This document shows, one piece after another, positions 28,718 to 39,088 of a stretch of 64,000 nt of DNA (the stretch's first letter is position 1; every line of letters begins with the position of its first letter). Below the pieces are notes generated by a model. The model made no database searches and was not told the origin of the DNA. It saw only the letters and a program-made list of their open reading frames with translations. Made by a program: the position numbers and the translations under genes. Location: NCBI GenBank assembly GCA_012523465.1, contig JAAYIK010000012.1, positions 1 to 64,000 of the forward strand, read 5' to 3'. The DNA is from Lysobacteraceae bacterium. Lineage in GTDB: Bacteria; Pseudomonadota; Gammaproteobacteria; Nitrococcales; AK92.

Positions 28718-30447
28718 AACTGCGGCCCCATCGAGAAATGCAGGCGGAAAGGCACGTCATCCTCGCTCACGCCCCAGGCCAGATCGAGCCGAATCGGCCC
28801 CACCGGCGAGATCCAGTGCAGGCCGAAGCCGGTGCCGACCTTGGGCGCATCGCCAAAGGAGTTCATCGCGTTACCGCCATCGACGAACAGCGCCAGCCGC
28901 CAGCGCGGCCGAAACTCCCAGGCGTACTCGGCGCTGGCAGTGAACAGGTAGCGGCCGCCCATGACGTCGCCGTCGGCATTGCGCGGACCGACGCTGTTGT
29001 ATGCAAACCCGCGGATGCTTTGGTCGCCGCCGGCGAAAAACCGCAGCCCCGGCGGCACCTGGTCGAAATCGGTGGTCGCCAGGGCGCCGGCGTCAAGGCG
29101 CAGCAGCAGTCGATGCCGCTCCGCCACGGTGTACAGCCAGCGCGCGCCCGCCCGCAGCCGCTGCAGCTCGATGTCCGAGCCCAGGAGCGGATCTGTCGCT
29201 TCGATGCCGAACAGCAGGCGGTCGCCCTTGCGTGGGTCGACGCCGCCGCTGCTGCTGGTGCGGGTGAAACTCAGGCCCGGAAGCACCAGCAGGGTCTTGT
29301 CGCGCACGTCGCCGATGCGGAAATCGCTGTAGTCCCAGCGGACGGAGATGGTCCGCCGCCAGCCGCTGGGCAGCCGCTGCAGGCGCTGGATGGAGAAGGT
29401 GTAGCGCTGGCTGTCGGCGTCCTGGAACGCTTCATCCTGCACCCCGAACTGGAACTCCAGCACGTCGTCGATGGGGCTGGCGAGCGGAATGCGGTACTGC
29501 GACTCGACGGTCTGGCGCGGCTCGGACAGCTCCAGCTGGGCGCCGGCGCTGTGGCCGTGGCGGTTGACCCAGTGCCGCTGCCAATTGAGCTGGGTGCGCG
29601 GGCCGATGTCGGTCGAGTAGCCCAGGCCCACCCCCACCCGGTTCGGGATGGCCGGCTCCAGGACGACGTCGACCGGCACTTCCTGCCGTTCGGCGCGGTC
29701 CGGCAGCGGCCGCACCCGCACCACGCGGAAATACTGGCTCTCCAGCAGATTGCGATTGAGGGAGACGATGGCCTCGGCGTCGTAAGCATCGCCCCGCGCG
29801 AACGGCACCATTTTCTCCAGCAGCGCCGGCTCGAACGGGGTCGCGGAAAAGCTTACCTCGCCGATCTGGTAACGCGCGCCCGAGTCGAACTCCAGAGTGA
29901 TGTCGGCGCTGTTGGCGGCGGCATCCACCACCACCTCGTGGCGGCTGAAGCGGGCATCGAAATAGCCGCGCCGCAGGGCGAGATTCTGCAGGGTCTGCTT
30001 GGCCGCCTCATAATCGCCGTGGTTGAACGGCTGGCCGGACCGCAGCGGCAGCTCCTGCAGGACCGTCGCGAAAACCGGGTCGTGCTCGGCGGCGCCCGTC
30101 AGCCGCAGCTCCACCGAGCCAATGCGGACCTGCTCCCCCGGCGTCACTCGCAGCCGCTGCACCACGTCCTCGCCGCGACGCTCGTGTTCCAGCTGCAGGC
30201 TACTGTGATAGTAACCCAGCGCCTCGGCGGCCTGCCGCGCCGCCGCCAGGATGCGGCGCTGCTCGCGCCGCCCCGTCGCGCTGTCATCCTGCGGCAACTC
30301 GCCCACGTGGGCCCGGATGTTGTCGCGCAGCGCTGCCGGCGCGCCCTCGATATCCAGCCGCACGGCGGCGGCAGCCGTGCCGGCCAGCAGCGAAGCGAGC
30401 AGCAGCAGCCAGCCAGGCCAGCCTGGGCGTGCGGCGCGAGCGGGCAT
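28714..30447 (-). CDS. tamA: TamA, Omp85-family outer-membrane assembly protein
   Basis: 577 residues (E. coli TamA also 577) from ATG at 30447; the upstream frame to 30621 is not family-like. It has a signal peptide WLLLLASLLAGTAAAA, three POTRA domains (about 25-265), then a 16-strand barrel. Conserved barrel features include GVGLGYSTDIGPR at barrel entry and FFAGGDQSIRGFAYNSVGPR (the Omp85 lid/L6 RGF motif). It ends with HFSMGPQL. Upstream of tamB in the same operon. Confidence 0.93.
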   Translation of the reverse strand: MPARAARPGWPGWLLLLASLLAGTAAAAVRLDIEGAPAALRDNIRAHVGELPQDDSATGRREQRRILAAARQAAEALGYYHSSLQLEHERRGEDVVQRLRVTPGEQVRIGSVELRLTGAAEHDPVFATVLQELPLRSGQPFNHGDYEAAKQTLQNLALRRGYFDARFSRHEVVVDAAANSADITLEFDSGARYQIGEVSFSATPFEPALLEKMVPFARGDAYDAEAIVSLNRNLLESQYFRVVRVRPLPDRAERQEVPVDVVLEPAIPNRVGVGLGYSTDIGPRTQLNWQRHWVNRHGHSAGAQLELSEPRQTVESQYRIPLASPIDDVLEFQFGVQDEAFQDADSQRYTFSIQRLQRLPSGWRRTISVRWDYSDFRIGDVRDKTLLVLPGLSFTRTSSSGGVDPRKGDRLLFGIEATDPLLGSDIELQRLRAGARWLYTVAERHRLLLRLDAGALATTDFDQVPPGLRFFAGGDQSIRGFAYNSVGPRNADGDVMGGRYLFTASAEYAWEFRPRWRLALFVDGGNAMNSFGDAPKVGTGFGLHWISPVGPIRLDLAWGVSEDDVPFRLHFSMGPQL

Positions 30448-30652
30448 GGTGATCACCCCACCGCCTGGCGGACCGGTCCGGCCACGGGCGGCAACAGCCC
30501 TGATGGCGGATTGCGTTTTGATTCTGGCCGTCTCCATCCCTGGCTCGATCACCGGCTCCTGGTCGGCTGAACGGCGAGTCTGGCCTCGCCTGCGCTTGAA
30601 AGTGCCCGCGAGCAAGGCCACATCTGAGAGCTGTCAGCATCGCCGAGCAAGT

Positions 30653-32216
30653 ATGAACGATCGCGACGCCACCCCCAACAGCCTCGAGCCGGAGGAGCAC
30701 CGCCTCAAGCTGCGCAACCTCACCCTGGACGACTATCCGCAGGTCCGCCGCATCATGGAAACGGTGTATCCGACCCTGGGCGCCTGGCAGCAGGACCAGT
30801 TCGCCGCCCAGCTCAGTCGGTTCCCGGAAGGCCAGATCTGCATCGAGGACAACGGCCGGGTGGTGGCAGCGGCGCTGACGCTCATCGTCAACTACGACCG
30901 CTTCGGCGACCGCCATACCTACGAGCAGATCACCGGCAACGGCTACTTCACCACCCATGACCCGACCGGTGACGTGCTCTACGGCGTCGATGTCTTCGTC
31001 GATCCGGCCTACCGCCACATGCGCCTGGGCCGGCGGCTGTACGATGCCCGCAAGGAGCTGTGCCGCAACCTCAATCTGCGCGCCATCATCGCCGGCGGCC
31101 GCATCCCCGGTTACCGCGACTACGCCGACCGGATGTCGCCGGAAGAGTACATCGAGCAGGTGCGGCGGCGCGAAATCTACGACCCCATCCTCTCCTTCCA
31201 GCTCGCCAACGACTTCCACGTGCGCCGCATCATCCGCAACTACATGCCCGAGGACGCCGCCTCGCACGGCTACGCCACCCTGGTGCAGTGGAGCAACATC
31301 CACTATCAGGAGAAGGCGCCGCTGGTCGGCCGGCGCAAGACCACGGTGCGGGTCGGCGCGGTGCAGTGGCAGATGCGCACCATGCACACCGTCGACGACC
31401 TGATGGGACAGGTGGAGTTCTTCATCGACGCGCTGGCCGGCTACAAGGCCGATTTCGCCCTCTTCCCCGAGTTCTTCAACGCGCCGCTGCTGTCCCAGTT
31501 CAACCAGGACCATCCGGCCGAAGCCATTCGCCACCTGGCCCGGTTCAGCGAGGAGATACGCGAGCGCATGCTGCACCTGGCGGTCAGCTACAACATCAAC
31601 ATCATCGCCGGCAGCATGCCCGAGTACGACGGCCAAACCCTGACCAACGTCTCCTACCTGCTGCGCCGTGACGGCACCGTGGACTGCCAGTACAAGCTAC
31701 ACGTCACCCCGGACGAGCGCTTCTACTGGGGGGGTGGAAGGCGGGCACGAGCTCAAGGTCTTCGAGACCGACGTGGGCAAGATCGGCATCCTGGTCTGCT
31801 ACGACGTCGAGTTCCCGGAACTGGCGCGCCTGCTGGCCGAGCGCGGCATGCAGATCCTGTTCGTGCCTTACTGGGTGGACACCAAGCAAAGCTATCTGCG
31901 GGTGCGCCTGTGCGCCCAGGCCCGCGCCATCGAGAACGAGTGCTACGCCGTCATCACCGGCAGCGTCGGCAACCTGCCCCGGGTGGAGAACATCGACATT
32001 CAGTACTCGCAGTCGGCGGTGTTCTCCCCCTCCGACTTCGCCTTTCCGCACGACGCCGTGATGGCGGAATCGACCCCCAACACCGAAATGACCCTGGTAG
32101 TGGACCTCGATCTCGACCTCCTCAAGGAAGTCCGCCACGAAGGCTCCGTGCGCAACTTCCGCGATCGCCGCCTCGATTTGTACAAGGTGCAGTGGCTGGG
32201 AAGACGGCGGGACTGA
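30653..32216 (+). pseudogene. GNAT N-acetyltransferase / nitrilase-superfamily fusion, frameshifted
   Basis: Two domains: GNAT (about residues 15-205; VFVDPAYRHMRLGRRLYDAR is the acetyl-CoA loop) and a carbon-nitrogen hydrolase (from VGAVQWQM, with catalytic Glu in FALFPEFFN, Lys in CQYKLH and Cys in ILVCYDVEFPEL). A run of seven G at 31728-31734 breaks the frame after ERFYW. With six G the frame continues YWGVEGGHELKVF and gives about 520 residues, the normal length of this fusion family. Overall length is 3n+1, consistent with one extra base. It may be a sequencing error rather than real decay, since both halves are well preserved. Function of the family is unknown. Confidence 0.8.
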
Positions 32217-32229
32217 GCAGCCGCCGCCT

Positions 32230-32781
32230 TCAGTCCTGGTCGCCGGCCTGCTCCAGCTCCTCGAACAGCGCCAGCGCCTGCTCGCACCAGGCGATCCAGC
32301 GGCGCTCGTGCTCGATGCCGGCCTGCAGCACCAGGCGGCGCAGCCGCGCCTGGCGGGAGGTCTTCTCGGGCGGGAAGTCCCTGGCGTCGATTTCCTCATA
32401 CAGCGCCAGCCGCTGCCGGTGCAGCACCAAGTGGCGCCGGATCTCGGCGGGCAGCGAGGTCGGCCCGACGATGGCCTCGGCCCGCAGCCGCAGCATCAGC
32501 GCATCGCGCAAGGGCCGCGGATCCTGGCTTTCCTCCACCCAGCGCCGCAGCTCCTCGCGGCCGGCCGGCAGCACGCGATAGACTTTCTTGCGCCCCCGGC
32601 CGTCCTCGGCCGGCAGCGCCTCCACCCCGCCGGCCTGCTCCAGCCGGCGCAGCTCGCGGTAGATCTGCTGATGGGTGGCGTGCCAGAAGAAGCCGATGGA
32701 GCGCTCGAAGCGCCGGGCCAGCTCCAGCCCGGCGGACGGTCGCTCCAGCAGCGCTGTCAGCAATGCATGCGGTAAAGACAA
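32230..32781 (-). CDS. PadR-family transcriptional regulator
   Basis: 183 residues. The winged-helix domain spans about residues 1-85: LPHALLTALLERPSAGLELARRF, HATHQQIYRELRRLEQAG (recognition helix) and a beta wing GRGRKKVYRVLPAGREEL. The C-terminal part is a helical dimerisation domain of the Vir-type PadR group. It is the third gene of the fadH operon, 3 bases after the SnoaL-like gene. By position it may be the autoregulator that binds the two palindromes upstream of fadH; that is inference. Confidence 0.85.
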   Translation of the reverse strand: MSLPHALLTALLERPSAGLELARRFERSIGFFWHATHQQIYRELRRLEQAGGVEALPAEDGRGRKKVYRVLPAGREELRRWVEESQDPRPLRDALMLRLRAEAIVGPTSLPAEIRRHLVLHRQRLALYEEIDARDFPPEKTSRQARLRRLVLQAGIEHERRWIAWCEQALALFEELEQAGDQD

Positions 32782-32784
32782 GGC

Positions 32785-33213
32785 TCAATCCATTTGCTTG
32801 AAGCTCGGCAGCTGAGAGGCCAGCCGCTTGCCCATGGCCTCGGCCAGCGCTTGCAGCCCGCTGAGGGGCCGCACCATGACCTCGAACTCGACGATGCGGC
32901 CCTGCTCGTCGAAGCGGATCAGGTCGATCCCTTTGAGCTGTTTGTCGCCGACCCGGGCGCTGAACTCCAGCACCACACTCAGGCCGTCTTCACTGGCCAG
33001 TTGTCGATGATAGGTGAAGTCCTCGAACACTTGCAGCACATTGGTCAGCACCAGCAGCAGCGCCTGCGCCGAGCGGTAGGGCGTGAACGCCACCGGCGAG
33101 CGAAACACCGCGTCCGGGTGCAGGATTTGCGGCAGGTCGCCAAGGTCGCGGCTGGCGACCATTCGATGCCAGGCGGCCAGCGATGCGGCCGCGTTGTCTT
33201 GCAGTGCGAGCAT
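32785..33213 (-). CDS. SnoaL/NTF2-like domain protein
   Basis: 142 residues from ATG at 33213, which has GGAGGAG six bases upstream. It is an alpha+beta cone protein with a helix-rich start (AAASLAAWHRMVASRDL), then HPDAVFRSPVAFTPYRS and strands SVVLEFSARVGDKQLKGIDLIRFDEQ (SnoaL/NTF2 pattern). Such proteins bind or act on small hydrophobic ligands. It lies between fadH (17 bases upstream) and padR in one operon, suggesting a role with enoyl/dienoyl substrates. Confidence 0.7.
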   Translation of the reverse strand: MLALQDNAAASLAAWHRMVASRDLGDLPQILHPDAVFRSPVAFTPYRSAQALLLVLTNVLQVFEDFTYHRQLASEDGLSVVLEFSARVGDKQLKGIDLIRFDEQGRIVEFEVMVRPLSGLQALAEAMGKRLASQLPSFKQMD

Positions 33214-33230
33214 GGTTTCTCCTCCTCCGG

Positions 33231-35324
<2,094 letters not shown>

Positions 35325-35349
35325 ATAAAAGCGTCCAGCCCGAAGGCGG

Positions 35350-35811
35350 CTATTCGGCAACGACCGGAATGCCGTTGATGCCCAGGGTCCGCGCCAGACC
35401 GGGCCGGTGCTCGTCCTCGAGCATGTCGGCCAGGGTGTAGCCGTCCAGGACCTGGAAAAACGCCTCCTGGGCGCGCGCCAGCACATGCTTGAGATCGCAA
35501 AACGGCGTGATCACGCAACCGTTGTCGGCACCGAAGCACTCCACCAGCGCCTTGTCCTCCTCGGTCTCGCGGATCACCCGGCCGATGTTGATCTGCTCCG
35601 GCGGCAGCCGCAGCCGCAGACCGCCGTGCTTGCCACGGATGGTGTCGATATAGCCGCGCTGCTGCAGATCGTGCACCACCTTCATCAGGTGGTTCTTGGA
35701 GATGCCGTAGCTGTCGGCGATCTCCTGGATGGTCGCCAGCGCGCCGTCGTTCTTGACGCCAAGATAAATCAGCACGCGCACCGAGTAATCGGTGTAGCGG
35801 GTAATACGCAT
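35350..35811 (-). CDS. nsrR: NsrR, nitric-oxide-sensing Rrf2-family repressor
   Basis: 153 residues. Winged helix at the N terminus with [20 protein letters not shown] (recognition helix near 34-46) and the wing [10 protein letters not shown]. Three cysteines for the [4Fe-4S] cluster are C92, C99 and C105 (CFGADNGC...C), close to the E. coli NsrR spacing. NO damages the cluster and relieves repression of NO-detoxification genes. It sits 14 bases after nnrS, in a leftward operon DUF454-nnrS-nsrR, so the sensor would be made with its own targets. Confidence 0.9.
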   Translation of the reverse strand: MRITRYTDYSVRVLIYLGVKNDGALATIQEIADSYGISKNHLMKVVHDLQQRGYIDTIRGKHGGLRLRLPPEQINIGRVIRETEEDKALVECFGADNGCVITPFCDLKHVLARAQEAFFQVLDGYTLADMLEDEHRPGLARTLGINGIPVVAE

Positions 35812-35825
35812 GATCAGATGACTCC

Positions 35826-37025
35826 TCAGCCCGGCCGGCCGTCGGCGCGCGGACCGCTTAGAATGGGCCAATACAGCACCGTGAACAGCACAAATGCCAG
35901 CACCCAGCCCGCGGCGGCGACCATGACCGATCCACGGTAATCGGCATAGCCGAGCGCGGCGGCGAGCCGCGCCAGGGCGGACAGCGAAATGGCGTAGTAG
36001 ATCAGCACCGCGCCGCGCAGCAGCCGGATCGCCCGCCCGGTATGCCCCATGGCGACGCGGGTCATGACGCCAAGCACCAGCGTGCCCGCCGCGCCGACGC
36101 CCAGGGCATGCATCCAGGCCGACGGTGCCAGCCCCACCCAAGGCGTCGCCGCTTTGAGCAGCAGGGCCACCACCACCCAAGCCAGCCCCAGGTGCAGCAC
36201 CCAGAGCAGCGGCTCATCGGCGGCATGCCAGCCGCGCCAGCGCAGCAGCCGCCAGCCGTTGATCAGCGCTGCGGCCAGCGCCAGCAGCGCACCCAGCCAC
36301 GGCGCGCCGAGAACCAGGTCGGCCGGTACCATGGCGAGCGCGCTCCACATCGCCGCGCGATCGAGTGCCTCGGAGCGTGCCACCACATTCGGATCGCGAC
36401 CCTGCATGCGCAGCCAGTTGGCGGTGAAGGCCGGGGTGATGCGCCCGCCGATGACGATCATGATCACGGCGATCAGGTCCAGCGCCACCAGTTCGCCGAC
36501 GATCTGGCCGGACGCCCAGAGGCTGTTGAAGCCAAGATGGAAAGCCAGGTTGGCGGCCGCCAGCCCACCCAGCATGCCCGCCAGCATCAGATTGCGGCGG
36601 TTGCCATGGCGCAGCAGCACCCGCCCGACGTACGCCGCCACGGCCGGCAGGAAAGCCAGATCGACCGCGGTCACCAGCCACAACGGCAGGCTGGCGGAAA
36701 ACCACATCGCCAGTCGCCCCGCCGCCCACAGCAGCAGCAGCGCCAGCAGGCCGCCGCCGCGCAACGGCGCCGCTCCCGTCCAGTTGCACATGGCGGTGAG
36801 CAGAAAGCCGGCGATGGCGGCCGGCATAAGGCCGATCAGCATCTCATGGGCATGCCAGGCCGGCGGCGCGATGCCTAGCGGCAGCGGCAGGCCGGCAAAC
36901 AGGAAGGCGACCCAGGCGGCGACCAGCAGCGCACCGTACAGGCCGGTAAGCAGGAAGAACGGCCGGAACGGGTATGCCAGCAGGATTGGCGTCTCGTTGA
37001 CACGGTAGGCTCTGGTTTCAGCCAT
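35826..37025 (-). CDS. nnrS: NnrS family NO-stress membrane protein
   Basis: 399 residues with about twelve hydrophobic helices. NnrS hallmarks include [19 protein letters not shown] near the start, [20 protein letters not shown] (residues 58-77, a candidate haem/metal-binding histidine pair) and a later [15 protein letters not shown] segment. NnrS proteins protect iron chemistry during NO stress and are often controlled by NsrR. Its first bases overlap the DUF454 gene end by 8 bases, and nsrR follows 14 bases downstream. Confidence 0.88.
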   Translation of the reverse strand: MAETRAYRVNETPILLAYPFRPFFLLTGLYGALLVAAWVAFLFAGLPLPLGIAPPAWHAHEMLIGLMPAAIAGFLLTAMCNWTGAAPLRGGGLLALLLLWAAGRLAMWFSASLPLWLVTAVDLAFLPAVAAYVGRVLLRHGNRRNLMLAGMLGGLAAANLAFHLGFNSLWASGQIVGELVALDLIAVIMIVIGGRITPAFTANWLRMQGRDPNVVARSEALDRAAMWSALAMVPADLVLGAPWLGALLALAAALINGWRLLRWRGWHAADEPLLWVLHLGLAWVVVALLLKAATPWVGLAPSAWMHALGVGAAGTLVLGVMTRVAMGHTGRAIRLLRGAVLIYYAISLSALARLAAALGYADYRGSVMVAAAGWVLAFVLFTVLYWPILSGPRADGRPG

Positions 37026-37431
37026 GGTCGGACTCCTTGGGCGACCCGCGCGGGCTCGGGCGGGTCAGCAGGAAAGCGGCAACACATATGAAAAACACCC
37101 CGGCCGCGACCGGCAGCCAGACGCCGTCTGCTCGCCAGGCCAGTATCGTCCAGCTCATGATCAGCAGCGCCACCGCCACGCACTTGGCTCGCCGCGGCAC
37201 CGCCCGCTCGTCGCGCCAGGCCCGCAGCGGCGGTCCGAAGTGGCGGTGCGTATACAGCCAGCGGTGCATCCGCTCCGAACCGCGGCTTGCCGCCCAGGCT
37301 GCCAGCAGCAGGAACGGCGTCGTCGGCAGCCCCGGCAGCGCCACACCCAGCGCTCCCAGCCCGACACAGCCGTAAGCGATCAGCAGGTACAGCCAGCGCG
37401 TTCCAGAGCGGCGCATGGAGAGGCCGTTCAT
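37018..37431 (-). CDS. DUF454 (YbaN-like) inner-membrane protein
   Basis: 137 residues from ATG at 37431 with AGGAG upstream. Two to three hydrophobic segments (YLLIAYGCVGLGALGVALPG; the later VAVALLIMSWTILAW and GVFFICVAAFLL) surround the family motif PGLPTTPFLLLAAWAASRGS. DUF454 proteins have no proven function, but they recur in denitrification clusters. The gene leads the leftward nnrS-nsrR operon. Its promoter shares the FNR-type box at 37489 with hemN: a TAATAT on the minus strand at 37462-37467 is positioned for transcription from it. Confidence 0.8.
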   Translation of the reverse strand: MNGLSMRRSGTRWLYLLIAYGCVGLGALGVALPGLPTTPFLLLAAWAASRGSERMHRWLYTHRHFGPPLRAWRDERAVPRRAKCVAVALLIMSWTILAWRADGVWLPVAAGVFFICVAAFLLTRPSPRGSPKESDHG

Positions 37432-37488
37432 CCTTTGCTCCTCCGGTGCTGGACCAAACATATATTATCCATATATCTTTATCAAACC

Positions 37489-37502
37489 CTGATACAGATC
37501 AA
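37489..37502. promoter_or_regulatory. FNR/Dnr-type box between DUF454 and hemN
   Basis: CTGATACAGATCAA, one mismatch from the consensus TTGAT-N4-ATCAA. Its centre (37495.5) is about 41.5 bases before a predicted hemN start near 37537, with a -10 like TACCAT at 37525-37530, the classic class II activator position. On the other strand it stands at a similar distance from a TAATAT -10 (37462-37467) reading toward DUF454-nnrS-nsrR. One box could drive both. Confidence 0.75.
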
Positions 37503-37571
37503 GCGCCGGCCCGGCAATGCCACTACCATAACGATGGCATGCCCGATTCCCCGGCGCGGCGAGGATGCGCA

Positions 37572-38951
37572 ATGAGCCAAACCCTGCAGTTCGATCCCGA
37601 CCTTCTGCGCAAGTACGATGTGCGCGGCCCCCGCTACACCTCGTACCCGACCGCGCCGCAGTTCTCGCCGGAATTCGACGAAGCCGCCTACCGCGAGCTG
37701 GCCGAACGGGTCGGGGCAGAGCCGGCGCCGCTGTCGCTGTACGTCCATATCCCGTTCTGCCGCACCATTTGCTTCTACTGCGGCTGCAACAAGGTGATCA
37801 CCGCCAACTACCGGCGGGCGGAAGCCTATCTGGACCGGCTGGAGCGGGAGATGGCGCTGCAGGGCGCGTTGTTCGGCGGGCGCGAAGTCACCCAGCTGCA
37901 TTTCGGCGGCGGCACGCCCACCTACCTTGAGGCGCAGGATATGCGCCGGGTCATGGCCGACCTGCGCCGCCATTTCAACCTCAGCACCAGTGAGGCGCGG
38001 GAGTTCTCCATCGAGATCGATCCCCGCACGGTGACGCCGGAGAAAATCGCCCTGCTGGCCGAGCTGGGCTTCAACCGCATGAGCCTGGGCGTGCAGGACT
38101 TCGATCCCAGGGTGCAGAAAGCGGTCAACCGCATCCAGTCAGTGGAGCAGACCGCGCAGGTGCTTGCCGCGGGCCGCGCCGCCGGCTTCCGCTCCACCAA
38201 CATTGATCTCATCTACGGCCTGCCCTTGCAGACCTTGGAGAGCTTTGGCCGCACCCTGGACACCATCCTGGAGCTGCGGCCGGAGCGGCTGGCGGTCTAC
38301 AGCTATGCCCACCTGCCGCACATGTTCAAGACCCAGCGCCAGATCCGCGCCGAGGACCTGCCCGATGCGGAAACCAAGCTGCAGCTGCTCGGCCTGACCA
38401 TCGAGCGCCTGACCGCGGCCGGCTACGTCTACATCGGCATGGACCACTTCGCCCTGCCCGACGACGAGCTGGCCGTCGCCCAGCGGGACGGTAGCCTGCA
38501 CCGCAACTTCCAGGGCTATTCCACCCAGGCGGAGCTGGATCTGGTGGCGCTGGGGGTCTCGGGCATCGGGCTGATCGGCGACGCCTATGCCCAGAACACC
38601 CGCATCCTCGACCAGTACAACGAGCTCATCGACGCCGGCCGGCTGGCGGTGGTACGCGGCACGCGCCTCAGCGCCGACGATCTACTGCGGCGCGAACTGA
38701 TCCAGGGCATCATGTGCCAGGGTCAGATCGACATCCCCGCGCTGGAGCGCAAGCACGGCATCCGCTTCGCTGAGTATTTCGCCAAGGAGCTGCCCAAGCT
38801 CGATCCACTGGCCGAGGACGGCCTGCTGACGCTAAGCCCCGACGCCATCGCCGTCACCGCGCGCGGTCGCCTGTTCCTGCGCAACATCGCCATGGTGTTC
38901 GACGCCTACCTAACGCCGGCCGATCCTCAGCGCTACTCCCGCGCCATCTGA
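37572..38951 (+). CDS. hemN: Oxygen-independent coproporphyrinogen III dehydrogenase HemN
   Basis: 459 residues (E. coli 457) from ATG at 37572. A radical-SAM enzyme: CRTICFYCGC carries the cluster cysteines C63, C67 and C70 plus the fourth conserved C72. The SAM-binding GGGTPTYL lies near residue 113. It converts coproporphyrinogen III to protoporphyrinogen IX without oxygen, supplying haem for respiration under anoxia. It is divergent from the NnrS operon behind an FNR-type box and 138 bases before the nitric oxide reductase gene, which has its own promoter. Confidence 0.94.
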   Translation: MSQTLQFDPDLLRKYDVRGPRYTSYPTAPQFSPEFDEAAYRELAERVGAEPAPLSLYVHIPFCRTICFYCGCNKVITANYRRAEAYLDRLEREMALQGALFGGREVTQLHFGGGTPTYLEAQDMRRVMADLRRHFNLSTSEAREFSIEIDPRTVTPEKIALLAELGFNRMSLGVQDFDPRVQKAVNRIQSVEQTAQVLAAGRAAGFRSTNIDLIYGLPLQTLESFGRTLDTILELRPERLAVYSYAHLPHMFKTQRQIRAEDLPDAETKLQLLGLTIERLTAAGYVYIGMDHFALPDDELAVAQRDGSLHRNFQGYSTQAELDLVALGVSGIGLIGDAYAQNTRILDQYNELIDAGRLAVVRGTRLSADDLLRRELIQGIMCQGQIDIPALERKHGIRFAEYFAKELPKLDPLAEDGLLTLSPDAIAVTARGRLFLRNIAMVFDAYLTPADPQRYSRAI

Positions 38952-38997
38952 GACCCGGGTCGCCGGCACCGCCCGGCGCTGCCGCGGGCGGCCGGAA

Positions 38998-39011
38998 TTG
39001 ATCCAGATCAA
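38998..39011. promoter_or_regulatory. FNR/Dnr-type box upstream of the nitric oxide reductase gene
   Basis: TTGATCCAGATCAA is an exact match to TTGAT-N4-ATCAA. The centre (39004.5) is 41.5 bases before a predicted start near 39046; a -10 like TAGTTT lies at 39035-39040. The spacing fits direct activation by an FNR/ANR/DNR protein in low oxygen or NO. Confidence 0.85.
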
Positions 39012-39044
39012 ATTCAAATATGCATGCGCTTTGCTAGTTTTAAT

Positions 39045-39059
39045 CATGCATTCTGCATG
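39045..39059. promoter_or_regulatory. Inverted repeat at the norB start site, candidate NsrR operator
   Basis: CATGCATTCTGCATG: perfect 6-bp arms with a 3-base spacer, lying on the predicted transcription start downstream of the FNR box. Position suits a repressor such as the NsrR encoded nearby. The arms share ATGCA/TGCAT with E. coli NsrR sites, but the spacing is shorter, so NsrR binding is only a suggestion. Confidence 0.5.
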
Positions 39060-39088
39060 CTTTTTAATGAAATCCCAACGGAGGCGTC

